From contig CAIQPR010000013.1 of NCBI GenBank assembly GCA_903873775.1, forward strand, positions 1 to 64,000: a stretch of DNA of 64,000 nucleotides. Reading direction: 5' to 3'. Every line of letters starts with the position of its first letter. Within the stretch, counting starts at the first letter, position 1. Positions 36,172 to 46,620 of this stretch are shown in pieces. The DNA is from an uncultured Actinomycetes bacterium. GTDB taxonomy: Bacteria > Actinomycetota > Acidimicrobiia > Acidimicrobiales > RAAP-2. The notes under the pieces are model-generated. The model did not search any database. It was given only the letters and a program-made list of their open reading frames with translations, and had not been told where the DNA came from. A program made the translations under genes and the position numbers.

Positions 36172-37256
36172 CGACGCGCATCGAGATCAGTGTTGACCAA
36201 TTGAGTCGACCCCAGCCGGGCGGCATCGCCACGTACGTGCGAGGGCTTCTGGCAGGGTTGCGGGAAGTTGCGGACGACCGGGACCTTGTCGTGACCGCCT
36301 TGGCGCCCCGCGGTGGGCGGCGAGCCCTCGACGAGAGTGACTATGTGGTTCGGGAATCTCGACTGTCTCACGCGACGCTGACGCGCGCGTGGCGCCACGT
36401 TCCGCTGACCGTGTCCCGCGACGCCGACGTCGTTCACGCCACGTCGCTCGCGGGCCCCTTTGGGGGAGGTCTGTCGGGTACACGCCACTCCGTGGCTGTG
36501 CACGACCTTCTGTGGCGGGACTACCCGGAACTGTCCTCGCCTCGAGGGGTGTCCTTTCATGAACGACGTTTGCAGTACGTGCTCTCCCGTGACGAGATCC
36601 GACTCCTCACCATTTCTCCCGCGGTGGCGGAGCGTCTCGTGCGCGAGGGCCTCCCCGCCACTCGTGTTGCCACGGTGCGTTTGGGTGTGGCTCCAGCTCC
36701 CGCGACGACGCTCCGCCTCGAAGAACTTGCTCAGCGGGTGGGCGTTCCCGTCGACGACCTACGACACGGATTCACTCTGTGCGTGGGCACTCTCGAACCC
36801 CGCAAGAATCTTGAGCATCTCGCGGCCGCCCACGCACGAGCCCGCGAGGTAGAACCCGCACTCGGCCCGCTCGTCCTCGCGGGTCCTCGAGGGTGGGGCG
36901 ACGTGAACACGGGTGCGGCGATCACTGTCGGTTCGGTGACCACTGAAGTTCTCGCCGCGCTGCGTGCGCATTGTCGCATTGGCGCCTTTGTGCCGGTGGA
37001 CGAAGGTTGGGGACTGCCGGCCGTTGAATTCTTGGCGGCGGGCAGGCCGGTGGTCGTCACGCCGCGCGTGCCGTCGGTCGCCAACAACGCCGCCGCGTGC
37101 CACGTCGCAGGTACGGACGTCGACAGCATCGCCGTCGGTCTGCAGCACGCCGTTGCCGAGAGCGACGACGACGACGCTCGCCGGGCACGCGTCCTCTCCG
37201 TCTCACACTTGACGTGGCGCCAGTGCGCTCTCGATCACCTCGAGGCGTGGCGATGA
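36168..37256 (+). CDS. Glycosyltransferase family 4
   Basis: SRPQPGGIATYVRGLLAGL, CVGTLEPRKNLEHLAAAHARA, DEGWGLPAVEFLAAGRPVVVTPRVPSVA. Confidence 0.9.
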   Translation: MTTRIEISVDQLSRPQPGGIATYVRGLLAGLREVADDRDLVVTALAPRGGRRALDESDYVVRESRLSHATLTRAWRHVPLTVSRDADVVHATSLAGPFGGGLSGTRHSVAVHDLLWRDYPELSSPRGVSFHERRLQYVLSRDEIRLLTISPAVAERLVREGLPATRVATVRLGVAPAPATTLRLEELAQRVGVPVDDLRHGFTLCVGTLEPRKNLEHLAAAHARAREVEPALGPLVLAGPRGWGDVNTGAAITVGSVTTEVLAALRAHCRIGAFVPVDEGWGLPAVEFLAAGRPVVVTPRVPSVANNAAACHVAGTDVDSIAVGLQHAVAESDDDDARRARVLSVSHLTWRQCALDHLEAWR

Positions 37257-38383
37257 GACTCACCCTCGATGTCTCCGCGGTGCCCCCGCGCCCGGCCGGG
37301 GCGGGTCGCTACATCGTGGAACTCGCCAAGAGGCTGCCGACAACCGACGACCGTGTCACGCTTCTCACGCGTCGGGGGGACGACGCGCGGTGGCGCGACT
37401 GGTCGCCACACGCCGGCATCTCCGCGCGCGTGCCCCAGTCGCGACCGGCTCGCCTCGCCTACGAAGCTCTCCGCGCGGGGCGGACGTCCCTGATGCGCGA
37501 GAGCGATGTGTGGCACTCGCCGCACTACACCATGCCCCGAGGAGCCAGTTCTCCCGTCGTCGTGACGATTCACGACATGACGTTCTTTACCAATCCGGAG
37601 TGGCACGAGCGTCGCAAAGTGGAATTCTTCCGCCGCGCGATCCGCGTGGCGGCTCGCGACGCTCACGTACTCGTGACGGTCAGCGAGATGACGGCGCGTC
37701 TCCTCACGGAACTTACGTCCACGACCCGTCCGATCGTGGTGGCCCCCCTCGGTGTTGATCATGATCGCTTCTCGCGGGAGGGAGAGAGGAGCGGCTCCAG
37801 TCGATTCGATCTGGCCACTCCGTTCATTCTCTTCGTGGGCACGCTGGAACCCCGCAAGGGAATCGACGTTCTCTTGTCCGCTTTCAGTGACGTCGCGTCA
37901 CTTGATCCTGACGTCGAGCTGTGGCTGGTGGGTCAGACGGGTTGGGGAGTGGACGCGGTGCAGGAGCAGATGACGCGGCATCCGTATCAATCGCGTATTC
38001 GTCGATTGGATTATGTCGACGACGCGGAACTCCCGCAGCTCTATCGATCCGCTCGCGTGGTGGCCTATCCGTCTCGGGGCGAAGGATTTGGATTGCCGGT
38101 TCTTGAAGCACTGGCCTGCGGTGCGCCGGTCGTCACAACGCGCGACACTGTCATGGCTGAGGTCGCCGCCGACACCGCGCGGCTCGTTCCGGCCGGCGAT
38201 AGTGCAGCTCTCGCGGACGAGCTTGCGCGAGCACTTGTGCTCGACGACGCCGCGCGCGAGCATGTGGCCGCGAACGCCGTGGCGCGAGCCGCGCAGTTCA
38301 CCTGGGAGCGAACCATTGCCCAACACCGCGAGGCGTACGCGCTCGCGCAGTCCTCCGCCTCATTCTCCCGCGACGTAGAGTGA
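37253..38383 (+). CDS. Glycosyltransferase family 4
   Basis: AGAGRYIVELAKRL, VTIHDMTFFTNPEWH, FVGTLEPRKGIDVLLSAF, YPSRGEGFGLPVLEALACGAPVVTT. Confidence 0.93.
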   Translation: MRLTLDVSAVPPRPAGAGRYIVELAKRLPTTDDRVTLLTRRGDDARWRDWSPHAGISARVPQSRPARLAYEALRAGRTSLMRESDVWHSPHYTMPRGASSPVVVTIHDMTFFTNPEWHERRKVEFFRRAIRVAARDAHVLVTVSEMTARLLTELTSTTRPIVVAPLGVDHDRFSREGERSGSSRFDLATPFILFVGTLEPRKGIDVLLSAFSDVASLDPDVELWLVGQTGWGVDAVQEQMTRHPYQSRIRRLDYVDDAELPQLYRSARVVAYPSRGEGFGLPVLEALACGAPVVTTRDTVMAEVAADTARLVPAGDSAALADELARALVLDDAAREHVAANAVARAAQFTWERTIAQHREAYALAQSSASFSRDVE

Positions 38384-38390
38384 ACTCACT

Positions 38391-39290
38391 ATGCGGGCGT
38401 TGATCACCGGGGGACAAGGGTTCGTCGGTCGTCACCTCGCCGCGCATCTCCACGACCTGGGAGATGAGGTCACCGTCATCGACATTGAGCACGACGTGAC
38501 GAATGTCGATGACATGCGTGACGTCGTCACGAGCACCTCGCCGGATGTTGTGTACCACTTGGCCGCCATTAGCCACGTCGGCACATCGTGGTCGGATCCG
38601 AACGCCGTCCTCAAAGTCAACGTACTTGGGACGGCATCGGTTCTCGCCGCCGCTCGCTCGGTTCCCGACATCACGACCGTGCTGGTCTCGTCGGCGGAGG
38701 TCTACGGCGTCGTAGACGAAAGTGATCTTCCGTTACGCGAGACCACCCCCGCACGACCGGCCACGCCATATGCCGCGAGCAAACTCGCGGCGGAAATTGT
38801 GGCCCAACAGAGTGTGCGCGGCTACGGCCAGCGCGTCGTCATTGCACGCGCCTTCAATCACATCGGCCCAGGTCAGGCGCCGACGTTCTTTGTGCCCGCG
38901 CTCGCGCAACGGATTCGGGCCGCGCACGCGAAAGGTCTCACCTCCATTGCGGTGGGGAACCTCTCGAGTCGACGGGATTTCACGGACGTGCGCGATGTGG
39001 TGCGCGCGTACGCCGCCCTCGCGCGCGACGGACAGTCGGGTGAGGTCTACAACGTCGCCACGGGAGTGGACTACTCCATGCACGATGTGGCGGACATGCT
39101 CCGTGACGCCGTCGACCCGAGCATCACGTTCGACGTGGATCCGTCTCTTCTGCGTCCCGTGGACATTCCAGTCCTGCGGGGCAGCGCCGACAAGCTGACG
39201 GCGGCCACGGGCTGGCGTCCGACGTTCACGTTGCGCGACACGCTGCGTGATGTGCTGAACGCCACGCCGCTGCCCTCTAACGAGGACTAA
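38391..39290 (+). CDS. NAD(P)-dependent GDP-sugar dehydratase/reductase (GDP-4-dehydro-6-deoxy-mannose reductase-like)
   Basis: ALITGGQGFVGRHLAAHL, VSSAEVYGVV, PYAASKLAAE, ARAFNHIGPGQAPTFFVPA, RRDFTDVRDVVRAY. Confidence 0.88.
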   Translation: MRALITGGQGFVGRHLAAHLHDLGDEVTVIDIEHDVTNVDDMRDVVTSTSPDVVYHLAAISHVGTSWSDPNAVLKVNVLGTASVLAAARSVPDITTVLVSSAEVYGVVDESDLPLRETTPARPATPYAASKLAAEIVAQQSVRGYGQRVVIARAFNHIGPGQAPTFFVPALAQRIRAAHAKGLTSIAVGNLSSRRDFTDVRDVVRAYAALARDGQSGEVYNVATGVDYSMHDVADMLRDAVDPSITFDVDPSLLRPVDIPVLRGSADKLTAATGWRPTFTLRDTLRDVLNATPLPSNED

Positions 39291-39312
39291 CGACGTGGCG
39301 TTCGCGGGTTAC

Positions 39313-39771
39313 TTATTCGGCGTCGTCTGAGTCCGCGTCGTCGGCGACGACGGTGTCCTCGTCCGCCTTCGGCACGACACTCGCGCGCACCTTCGCGGTG
39401 GCTTCACGCGCCTGATTGACGGCGTCGCGCACGACCCCGGGGAACTTCTCTTCGATCGGGGCGATGGCGGCGTCCACCGTCTTCAGCGTCTTGTCGAGCT
39501 TCTCGTCCAACCACGCCGCGTGGCGCTTGGTCGCGACCGTCACGTCGTCGACGGTCTTCTTCATCTGCGCGGACACGCCGTCCGTGTCAACGGCGACATT
39601 GACGCCCTTGACGGCGGCGGACGCCTTCTGGGCGCCGATCACACCGACGCCAACGGCGGTGTAGACCACGTCCTTCGCCTTCTTCGCGACGGTGTTGGTG
39701 TCCGCAAACTCGCGGACCTTGGCCGTGGCCTCGCGACCAACCTTCGTTGCAACTTCTGTGAAATCTGCCAT
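39313..39771 (-). CDS. Phasin/apolipoprotein-like amphipathic helical protein
   Basis: MADFTEVATKVGREATAKVREFADTNTVAKKAKDVVYTAVGVGVIGAQKA...; acidic tail; ATG 39771 with GGAG RBS. Confidence 0.75.
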   Translation of the reverse strand: MADFTEVATKVGREATAKVREFADTNTVAKKAKDVVYTAVGVGVIGAQKASAAVKGVNVAVDTDGVSAQMKKTVDDVTVATKRHAAWLDEKLDKTLKTVDAAIAPIEEKFPGVVRDAVNQAREATAKVRASVVPKADEDTVVADDADSDDAE

Positions 39772-39812
39772 GGGAAACTCCTCACTTGGGTGTGAACTTA
39801 AGTATAGCAGAG

Positions 39813-39830
39813 TGCTAACTAAAGTTAGCA
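39813..39830. promoter_or_regulatory. Perfect palindrome TGCTAACT-AA-AGTTAGCA, candidate repressor operator
   Basis: 8-2-8 perfect inverted repeat in the divergent intergenic region; on the minus strand it lies just upstream of a TATACT -10-like hexamer. Confidence 0.65.
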
Positions 39831-39871
39831 ACACCACTTGCGTGCATCCCCCAACTAGCCTTGTTTTCCTG

Positions 39872-42800
39872 ATGGAAGCCCGAGCTCCGGCGGTTGTAGC
39901 CGTCGTCGTCACAACGGGTCTGGCTCCTGGTCTGGAAGGCACCCTGTCGACGTTGGCGGGGCAGGATTACGAGGAACTCAGCGTCCTCGTCATCGCCAAC
40001 GGGGAGGCTGAAGACACCGTGAGCCGCGTCGCGGCGGTGGTTCCGAACGCCTTCGTCAAAGTCCTCGACGACAACCTCGGTTTCGCCGCCGCCTGCAATG
40101 AAGCGGCGGTCATGGTGCAGGGCGCCGCCTTTCTCCTGTTTTGTCACGACGACGTCCTCTTCTATGAGGGTGCCGTGCGCCAAATGGTGGAAACCGCCTT
40201 CCGCGGGAACGCGGGTGTCGTCACGCCCAAGGTGGTCGCCTACGACGACCCCTTCATCTTGTTGCACGTAGGTCAGGTGGTCGACCGCTTTGGTGCGGTG
40301 CACGAACGCGTGGAGCTCGGCGAAATCGACCACGGTCAACAGGACCTTGAGCGGGACGTCTTCGTGGCGCCGGGTGGCGCGACATTGATTCGCACCGACC
40401 TGTTCACCACATTGCGGGGGTTCGATCCGTTGATCCCCGTGCTCGGCGAGGACCTCGATCTGTGTTGGCGCGCCCAAGTCGCCGGTGCGCGCATCATGAT
40501 CGCACCGGCCGCCGTGGTCGCGCACCGCCAAACGGTGGCGTCCGGTGAGCGTCCGGTGAATGCCATTGGCACGCGCAAGGCCTCTCGTCGTGATCTTCTC
40601 CGTCGCCACCAGTTGATGACGGTCCTCACGTGCTGGTCGTGGGTCACGCTGCTGTGGGTGCTGCCTCTCTACGCCGCGCTGGACGTGGCGGAAATCATCC
40701 TTTCCCTCGTTGGTCGAGACACCGACCGAGCGGGGGCCATTGCGGGGGCGTGGCGATGGAATCTGCGACAGCGCAAGCACGTGCGGCACCGTCGCAAAGA
40801 ATTGGCCGCCATCCGTGTTCTCTCTGACGGAGACGTCGCCCGTCTTCAGGTCGGTGGTGCCACCAGGCTCAAGACCTTCTTCGTCACGTTGTTCCAGGAC
40901 GGCCTCGATAGGGCCCGCGGCATCCTGCCGCCCGTTGAGGTTGATGATGACACGCCGGCCGGCGAAACCGTGGGCGGCGTCGGGTTCGCCTCCGCGTTCT
41001 CTGAAGATGAGAGTTTTGACGAATTCGGCGCTCTGAGCGCCGTCGACGACACAGGCGTACGGAACCGCTGGGCGCGTCTGTTCACGGGCGTGCGCAGTCA
41101 ACTCGTTCTAGCGGGCAGCATCATTGTCTTGTGGGTCTTCGGCGCACGCAACCTCGTGGCGGCCGCGTTGCCCAATGTGGGCCGCCTCGCGCCGCTCGAC
41201 TCGTGGTGGTCGACGTGGCGTCACTTTTTCGCGTCCTGGTCCCCCAATGGTGTGGGTACGGGAACGCCGGGCATGCCGGGCTACGGCGTTCTCGCCTTCG
41301 CCGGCACCTTCGTCTTTGGTCGCATGGGTGTGCTCCCGCGTATGGCCCTGATCTTTGCGGTGCCCTTCGGCGCGTGGGGTATGTGGCGACTGCTCCGCGG
41401 CGTCGTGTCCAATCGGGCTCGTCTCGCGGCGGTCGTGGCCTACGTCGCCTTTCCGGTCGGGGTCAACCTGATCGCCCGGGGGCGTATCGACGACCTCGTC
41501 GTGGTGGCTCTGTTGCCCTTCGCTACGCGGCGAATTCTGTTGATTCTCGATGTTCCCGGTTTTCGACGAGACCCGCTCGCCGCGCCCGTGGCGTTCGGAC
41601 GTCGGGGATTCGGTGCCACGCGAAACGGGCACGTGCTCGTTCTCATGCTGCAGGTCGCCCTCATGACCGCGATGGCGCCCGCCTCCCTGATCGCGATCAG
41701 TCTGATCGTGGTCGCACTGGCGTGGTCGCAGTGGCTCCTCGGGCGACGATCCCCGCGTCTCGAGCGCCCCTGGGGACTGCTCGGCAACATGATCGGCGGC
41801 ACCGCACTCCTGTTGCTCCCGATGACCTTTGACACCATCGCCGCGGGGCGTCAAGCCCCCCAACTTTTCGGGCTCGCCCAGTCGCCGGCCACTGGTCTTG
41901 GCGTGTCCGCGTTGGTGCGAGGACTCAACGGGCCCTTCGGCGCGGGATGGGCGGCGTGGCTCCTGCCCCTCGTGGCCCTCAGCAGCATGGTGCTCGCGCG
42001 CGGGGCACGCCGAGATTTCGTCGTACGTTTCTCGGCCATTGGTGCCCTGGTTCTCCTCGTCGCCACGGCGGTGGAGCGACACTGGACCGGACCCTTCGCG
42101 CCCGACGCCGATGTGCTGCTCGTCGTAATCGCCGTCGTGGTGGCTGTGTTGGTATCGGGCACGGTGGCGGCGATTGAAAATGATGTGGCCGCGGCGTCCT
42201 TTGGATGGCATCAAGTCGTGGTCGCGCTCAGTGTTGTGGCGATGGTGCTCGCCGCTGTGCCGTTGTTGGCGGAGTCGACGTCGGGTCGCTTCGACTTGCC
42301 GACGATCGGGACGCCACAGGCCCTGGGGTCGATCGCACCGTCGACTCTCGGTGGATACCGGGTGTTATGGCTCGGAAATCCGTCCATCCTTCCGGTTCCC
42401 GGGTGGACGGTCGCTCCCGGTCTCGCGGCCGCGACCACCACGGACTCGATTGGGAGTGGCGCCACGTTGTTCACGCCGCCGGACGCGGGTGCGTCCGATG
42501 ACTTACTGCACGCCGTCGATGAGGCCTTGCACGGACGAACCGCTCGTCTCGGTCAATTGCTCGCCCCGTCGGGCATCTCGAGCATCGTCGTAATGACCGC
42601 CTCGGCTCCGAGCTTCGAGAGCGAGCAGTCCTTGACGACCGTCAACCCTCCGGCCAATCTGATCCCCGCACTTCGGGCGCAAGGGGACCTGACCTTGGTG
42701 ACCGACACGCCCGGTTTCTTCGTGTTTTCCAACTCGCTCTTCCACGGCATCGTCGCCGAGCGCACGGAGCCACTCTCGCCCTCGGTGACGAGTTCCGATC

Positions 42801-43183
42801 ACGACTCCATTGTCGGGTGGACGCCAGCGCTGGACTTTGGGTACCGCCAGGGTCACGTGACGGGTGGAACCTTGCTCGCCGGACTCGCTCCCAGTTCGGC
42901 GTTCGCTCTCAGCGTGGGTGGAAAGAACGTGGAGCGTTCGGGCTCTCTCGGGTGGGCGGCGACCTATCGCACGACCGGCGGTAACGCGGAATTGGTGTTG
43001 CACCAGCTGCCGCTCAACGGACTTCTCGCGGGCCTGACACTGCTGTTGTGGTTTCTCTTCGCCGCCGGCTTTGGTGTGCTCGAGCGACTCGACGGCGTCA
43101 CGGCGCGACTTCGTCGACGTCCGGTGCCCGTCCTGACCGAGAGCCTCGGTGCCGGTGATCCTGTGACGACGGAGGCGTCGTGA
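39872..43183 (+). CDS. Very large membrane-bound GT2 glycosyltransferase
   Basis: N-term GT2 (VTTGLAPGLEGTLSTLAGQDYEELSVLVIANG; LFCHDDVLFYEGAV; GEDLDLCWRAQVAG), then multiple TM helices; ATG 39872. Confidence 0.9.
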   Translation: MEARAPAVVAVVVTTGLAPGLEGTLSTLAGQDYEELSVLVIANGEAEDTVSRVAAVVPNAFVKVLDDNLGFAAACNEAAVMVQGAAFLLFCHDDVLFYEGAVRQMVETAFRGNAGVVTPKVVAYDDPFILLHVGQVVDRFGAVHERVELGEIDHGQQDLERDVFVAPGGATLIRTDLFTTLRGFDPLIPVLGEDLDLCWRAQVAGARIMIAPAAVVAHRQTVASGERPVNAIGTRKASRRDLLRRHQLMTVLTCWSWVTLLWVLPLYAALDVAEIILSLVGRDTDRAGAIAGAWRWNLRQRKHVRHRRKELAAIRVLSDGDVARLQVGGATRLKTFFVTLFQDGLDRARGILPPVEVDDDTPAGETVGGVGFASAFSEDESFDEFGALSAVDDTGVRNRWARLFTGVRSQLVLAGSIIVLWVFGARNLVAAALPNVGRLAPLDSWWSTWRHFFASWSPNGVGTGTPGMPGYGVLAFAGTFVFGRMGVLPRMALIFAVPFGAWGMWRLLRGVVSNRARLAAVVAYVAFPVGVNLIARGRIDDLVVVALLPFATRRILLILDVPGFRRDPLAAPVAFGRRGFGATRNGHVLVLMLQVALMTAMAPASLIAISLIVVALAWSQWLLGRRSPRLERPWGLLGNMIGGTALLLLPMTFDTIAAGRQAPQLFGLAQSPATGLGVSALVRGLNGPFGAGWAAWLLPLVALSSMVLARGARRDFVVRFSAIGALVLLVATAVERHWTGPFAPDADVLLVVIAVVVAVLVSGTVAAIENDVAAASFGWHQVVVALSVVAMVLAAVPLLAESTSGRFDLPTIGTPQALGSIAPSTLGGYRVLWLGNPSILPVPGWTVAPGLAAATTTDSIGSGATLFTPPDAGASDDLLHAVDEALHGRTARLGQLLAPSGISSIVVMTASAPSFESEQSLTTVNPPANLIPALRAQGDLTLVTDTPGFFVFSNSLFHGIVAERTEPLSPSVTSSDHDSIVGWTPALDFGYRQGHVTGGTLLAGLAPSSAFALSVGGKNVERSGSLGWAATYRTTGGNAELVLHQLPLNGLLAGLTLLLWFLFAAGFGVLERLDGVTARLRRRPVPVLTESLGAGDPVTTEAS

Positions 43184-44547
43184 CGAGTCGCCACGCCCGC
43201 ACGCGCAGCAACCGGCCGGAGTTCTTTCTGGCGCTGTGCCTCGTCGTGGCCGTGTTCGTGAGCGTCGTGGGCCACCACAGCGACCGCAATGATCTCGTGC
43301 GGGGACTGAACATCCCCACCTCCGCCGAGTCGACGGCGCTGTACTGCACGGGCATTTCGGGTTCTGCCGGGACCGCGCCGGGCATTGTGACTTTCCTCAA
43401 TACCGACGCCGTCGATCACGTGGTCACCGCGACCGTCGTGCCGAGTCGGGGCACCGGGTTTGTCTCGACATTCTCCGTTCCCGCGCACGGCGTGACGCAG
43501 ATGGTTCCCTCGCAATTTCCGGGTTCGGACTATTACACCGTCAGTGCGCTCATACAGGGCGGTGGTGTGACGGCGTCGGTGTCCTTCGCGCGCAACACCA
43601 CGTCGGTGGTGCCGTGTGTGGGGGAGGGGAGCAACCAGTGGTACGCGTCGGGTCTCTCCACGCGCGTGGGGTCGGACGCCATTCTCTCGATCTACAACCC
43701 GACCGCCGGTGAGGACGTGGTCAACATCACCGCGCTGTCCGCGTCGGGCTTCTCGGCGCCCTCGTCGTGGCAGGGACTCGTCGTCGGCGCACACACGACG
43801 ACCGTCGTAGATCTTGGCGTGAACGTGGTGAACCAGTCGTCGGTCATGATCAATGTCCGAAGTCAACGGGGCGAAGTGGTCGCTGCGGCGTTGGAAGTGG
43901 GGAACGAAGGTCGCACGGCGACGTCGATGCTCTCGGGCGTCGACGAGCCGGCCACGGCAGCGTCGTTTCCGAGCGCCACGACCGAGAACGCGAGTCAGTC
44001 CAACCTCGAAATCGCCAATCCCACGAATCTGCCCGCCATCGTCGCCGTGACCGTCACTCAACCCCCCTACGCGACGCAAACGCTCAACATCAATGTGAAT
44101 TCATTGTCCGTCACCACCCTGCGCGTGTCGCCGTCGAGTGGGGTTCCCGCCGCCGGTCCGGCAGCTCTTTTCGTTCACTCGAGCACGCCCGTCGTCACGA
44201 CCTTGCAGACGACCAGTGGCTCCCAATCCTGGCTCACGAGTCCGACCGACGCCGGAACATCCCAAGCGATGGTCGATGTCACCGGTCAAGGCTTCGCCTC
44301 CGCGGCGGTGGTCAACAGCACGTCATCGGCGGCGCACGTGACGATCTGGTCGACCAACGCGTCCGGCCAACATCAGTCCTCGGTCATCGTCGCCGCGCAC
44401 GCGACGAGGATTCTCTCCGCGTCCGCTCTCCGCGGGTGGACGCAGGGAGCCGCATGGATCCAGTCCGATCAACCCGTCAACATCTCCGCCGTGATCGGTG
44501 GCCCGACCGGTCAGGCCAACACGCAGAACGCGTCAGGTTCCCGGTAG
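43180..44547 (+). CDS. DUF5719-like secreted protein
   Basis: Signal-anchor, repeated beta-rich modules (IYNPTAGEDVVNITALSASG; EIANPTNLPAIVAVTV); overlaps giant GT2. Confidence 0.8.
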   Translation: MTSRHARTRSNRPEFFLALCLVVAVFVSVVGHHSDRNDLVRGLNIPTSAESTALYCTGISGSAGTAPGIVTFLNTDAVDHVVTATVVPSRGTGFVSTFSVPAHGVTQMVPSQFPGSDYYTVSALIQGGGVTASVSFARNTTSVVPCVGEGSNQWYASGLSTRVGSDAILSIYNPTAGEDVVNITALSASGFSAPSSWQGLVVGAHTTTVVDLGVNVVNQSSVMINVRSQRGEVVAAALEVGNEGRTATSMLSGVDEPATAASFPSATTENASQSNLEIANPTNLPAIVAVTVTQPPYATQTLNINVNSLSVTTLRVSPSSGVPAAGPAALFVHSSTPVVTTLQTTSGSQSWLTSPTDAGTSQAMVDVTGQGFASAAVVNSTSSAAHVTIWSTNASGQHQSSVIVAAHATRILSASALRGWTQGAAWIQSDQPVNISAVIGGPTGQANTQNASGSR

Positions 44548-46539
44548 CGCCGGCGGTTCAAATCCGGCGCTGAGCGACGTCTCGCCGTCTGCAGAGGTCA
44601 TCGGAGGGGTGGCGCGCAGGGCGCTCACCGTCTTCGTCCCGTTCGGGTGCACCGGCTCGCCGTGCGCTTCGTCGATCAATCGAGCGGCCACCTCACCGTC
44701 GATGGTTTCGTTCTCGAGCAGGGCGTGCGCCAACGCGGTCAACCCGCGACGGTGGAGGGTGAGGACTTCAATGGCTCGTGCTTCCTGCTCCCGCAAAATG
44801 CGCTCAACCTCGTCGTCGATGACCTTCGCCGTGACATCGGAGTAATCCCGCGTGTGCACGAGATCCTCACCGAGGAACACCTGCCCATTCGAACCCCAGG
44901 CCATTGGTCCAATCTCCTTGGACATGCCCCACTCGCGCACCATGCGACGCGCGAGCTCGGTGTTGCGCTGGAGGTCGTCGCTGGCACCGGTGGACAAATC
45001 GCCGTACACGAGGAGTTCCGCCACGCGACCGCCCATGCGCATGCACAAGGAGTCCTCAATGTGCTGGCGGGAGTAGATGTGTCGGTCTTCCTCGGGCAGC
45101 GTCATCGTCACACCGAGAGCCATGCCGCGCGGAATGATCGTGATCTTGTGGAGGGCGTCGGCCTTTTCGAGGACGTAGGCGAGCAGAGCGTGGCCCCCCT
45201 CGTGGTACGCAATGCGTTCGCGCTCGTCATCGCGCAGAACGGTGGTGTCTCGCTTCTGACCCATCAACACGCGGTCCCGGGCGGACTCGAAGTCCTCCAT
45301 CGCAATGGACAACGCTTCTCGGCGAACAGCGTGCAGGGCGGCTTCGTTCACGAGATTGGCGAGATCGGCACCGGACATGCCCGGCGTGCCGCGCGCCACC
45401 AGTTCCAGACTGACATCGTCGTCGAGCCGCTTGTTCTTGGCGTGGACGCGAAGAATCGGGAGGCGCTCTTCGTAGTCGGGGAGCGGCACCACGATCTGTC
45501 GGTCGAAGCGACCCGGTCGCAGCAGAGCCTGGTCCAGCACGTCGGGTCGGTTGGTGGCGGCGATGATGACGACACCTTCGGTCGCTTCAAAGCCATCCAT
45601 CTCGCTCAGCATCTGATTGAGAGTCTGTTCACGCTCGTCGTGCCCGCCACCGAGTCCAGCGCCTCGCTTGCGACCGATCGAGTCAATTTCGTCGACGAAA
45701 ATGATGGCCGGCGCTTGCTTGCGCGCGGTCTGGAACAGGTCGCGCACGCGACTCGCGCCAACGCCCACGAACATTTCCATGAAGTCTGAACCCGACACGG
45801 AGAAGAAGGGGACTCCGGCTTCACCGGCCACGGCGCGCGCGAGCAGCGTCTTTCCTGTGCCGGGAGGACCCACGAGCAGAACGCCCTTGGGGATCGTTGC
45901 GCCGATGGCTTTGTAGCGACCCGGCGTCTTGAGGAACTCGACAACCTCGGAGATCTCCTGCTTCACGCCGTCGTATCCCGCCACGTCCGCGAACGTGGTC
46001 GTCGGACGATCCTCGCTGAAGAGCTTGGCCTTGGACCGACCGATGGACATCATGCCGTTCATCTGGCTGCGTGCGGAGCGCATCATGAACCACATCAATC
46101 CACCGAAGAGTCCGATGTAGATCAACCAGGGGAGGATGCTGGAAGTGAAGGTGGACGGATTGGCGAACTTGACGTCGATACCCTCGGCACGTAGCGCGGC
46201 CACGTCTTCCGAGATGACGGGGTCGGGTCCCGTGGTGGTGTAGGACTTGCCATCAATCAGGGTTCCGGTGATTTCGCCCGAACTGTTATTGATGGTTGCA
46301 GAAGCCACCTGCTGCGTCTTGGCGTCCGCCAGGAACTTCGAATACGTGAGAGAGACCGCATTGTTGCTCTTGCCGACGGAACTCACGAGTAGGAGGACCA
46401 AGATGACCGCGACGAGTCCGAGGGCGAGGAAGCGGCGACGAGGATCGGGTGTCGCGGCCCCCCCGGACTTCGGCGTGTTGGGACCCTTGGGCTGGGTCAA
46501 CTTCTTCCACGGTGAATCGTTATTCGGGGGCATCGTCAT
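44533..46539 (-). CDS. ftsH: ATP-dependent zinc metalloprotease FtsH
   Basis: [45 protein letters not shown] zinc site. Confidence 0.97.
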   Translation of the reverse strand: MTMPPNNDSPWKKLTQPKGPNTPKSGGAATPDPRRRFLALGLVAVILVLLLVSSVGKSNNAVSLTYSKFLADAKTQQVASATINNSSGEITGTLIDGKSYTTTGPDPVISEDVAALRAEGIDVKFANPSTFTSSILPWLIYIGLFGGLMWFMMRSARSQMNGMMSIGRSKAKLFSEDRPTTTFADVAGYDGVKQEISEVVEFLKTPGRYKAIGATIPKGVLLVGPPGTGKTLLARAVAGEAGVPFFSVSGSDFMEMFVGVGASRVRDLFQTARKQAPAIIFVDEIDSIGRKRGAGLGGGHDEREQTLNQMLSEMDGFEATEGVVIIAATNRPDVLDQALLRPGRFDRQIVVPLPDYEERLPILRVHAKNKRLDDDVSLELVARGTPGMSGADLANLVNEAALHAVRREALSIAMEDFESARDRVLMGQKRDTTVLRDDERERIAYHEGGHALLAYVLEKADALHKITIIPRGMALGVTMTLPEEDRHIYSRQHIEDSLCMRMGGRVAELLVYGDLSTGASDDLQRNTELARRMVREWGMSKEIGPMAWGSNGQVFLGEDLVHTRDYSDVTAKVIDDEVERILREQEARAIEVLTLHRRGLTALAHALLENETIDGEVAARLIDEAHGEPVHPNGTKTVSALRATPPMTSADGETSLSAGFEPPALPGT

Positions 46540-46620
46540 TACTTTCCATGCTAGGCCCCGTCTGTCACCTCGTTACCGCGCCGCACCAGACGGGGTGAGA
46601 ACCGTTGTTAGCCTGAACGG

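Noticed and set aside
37097-37252. N-terminal extension of the 37253 glycosyltransferase
   Set aside because: Arg-rich out-of-frame overlap with the upstream glycosyltransferase; ATG at 37253 gives a normal N-terminus.
39801-39835. CIRCE (HrcA) element
   Set aside because: Only the GAGTGCTAA half-site is present; TTAGCACTC at N9 spacing is missing, so kept as an unassigned palindrome.
39815-44079. Long minus-strand ORFs (39815-41101, 41108-42214, 42964-44079)
   Set aside because: Antisense to the giant GT2 and DUF5719-like genes; Arg/His/Gly-rich shadow translations without domains.
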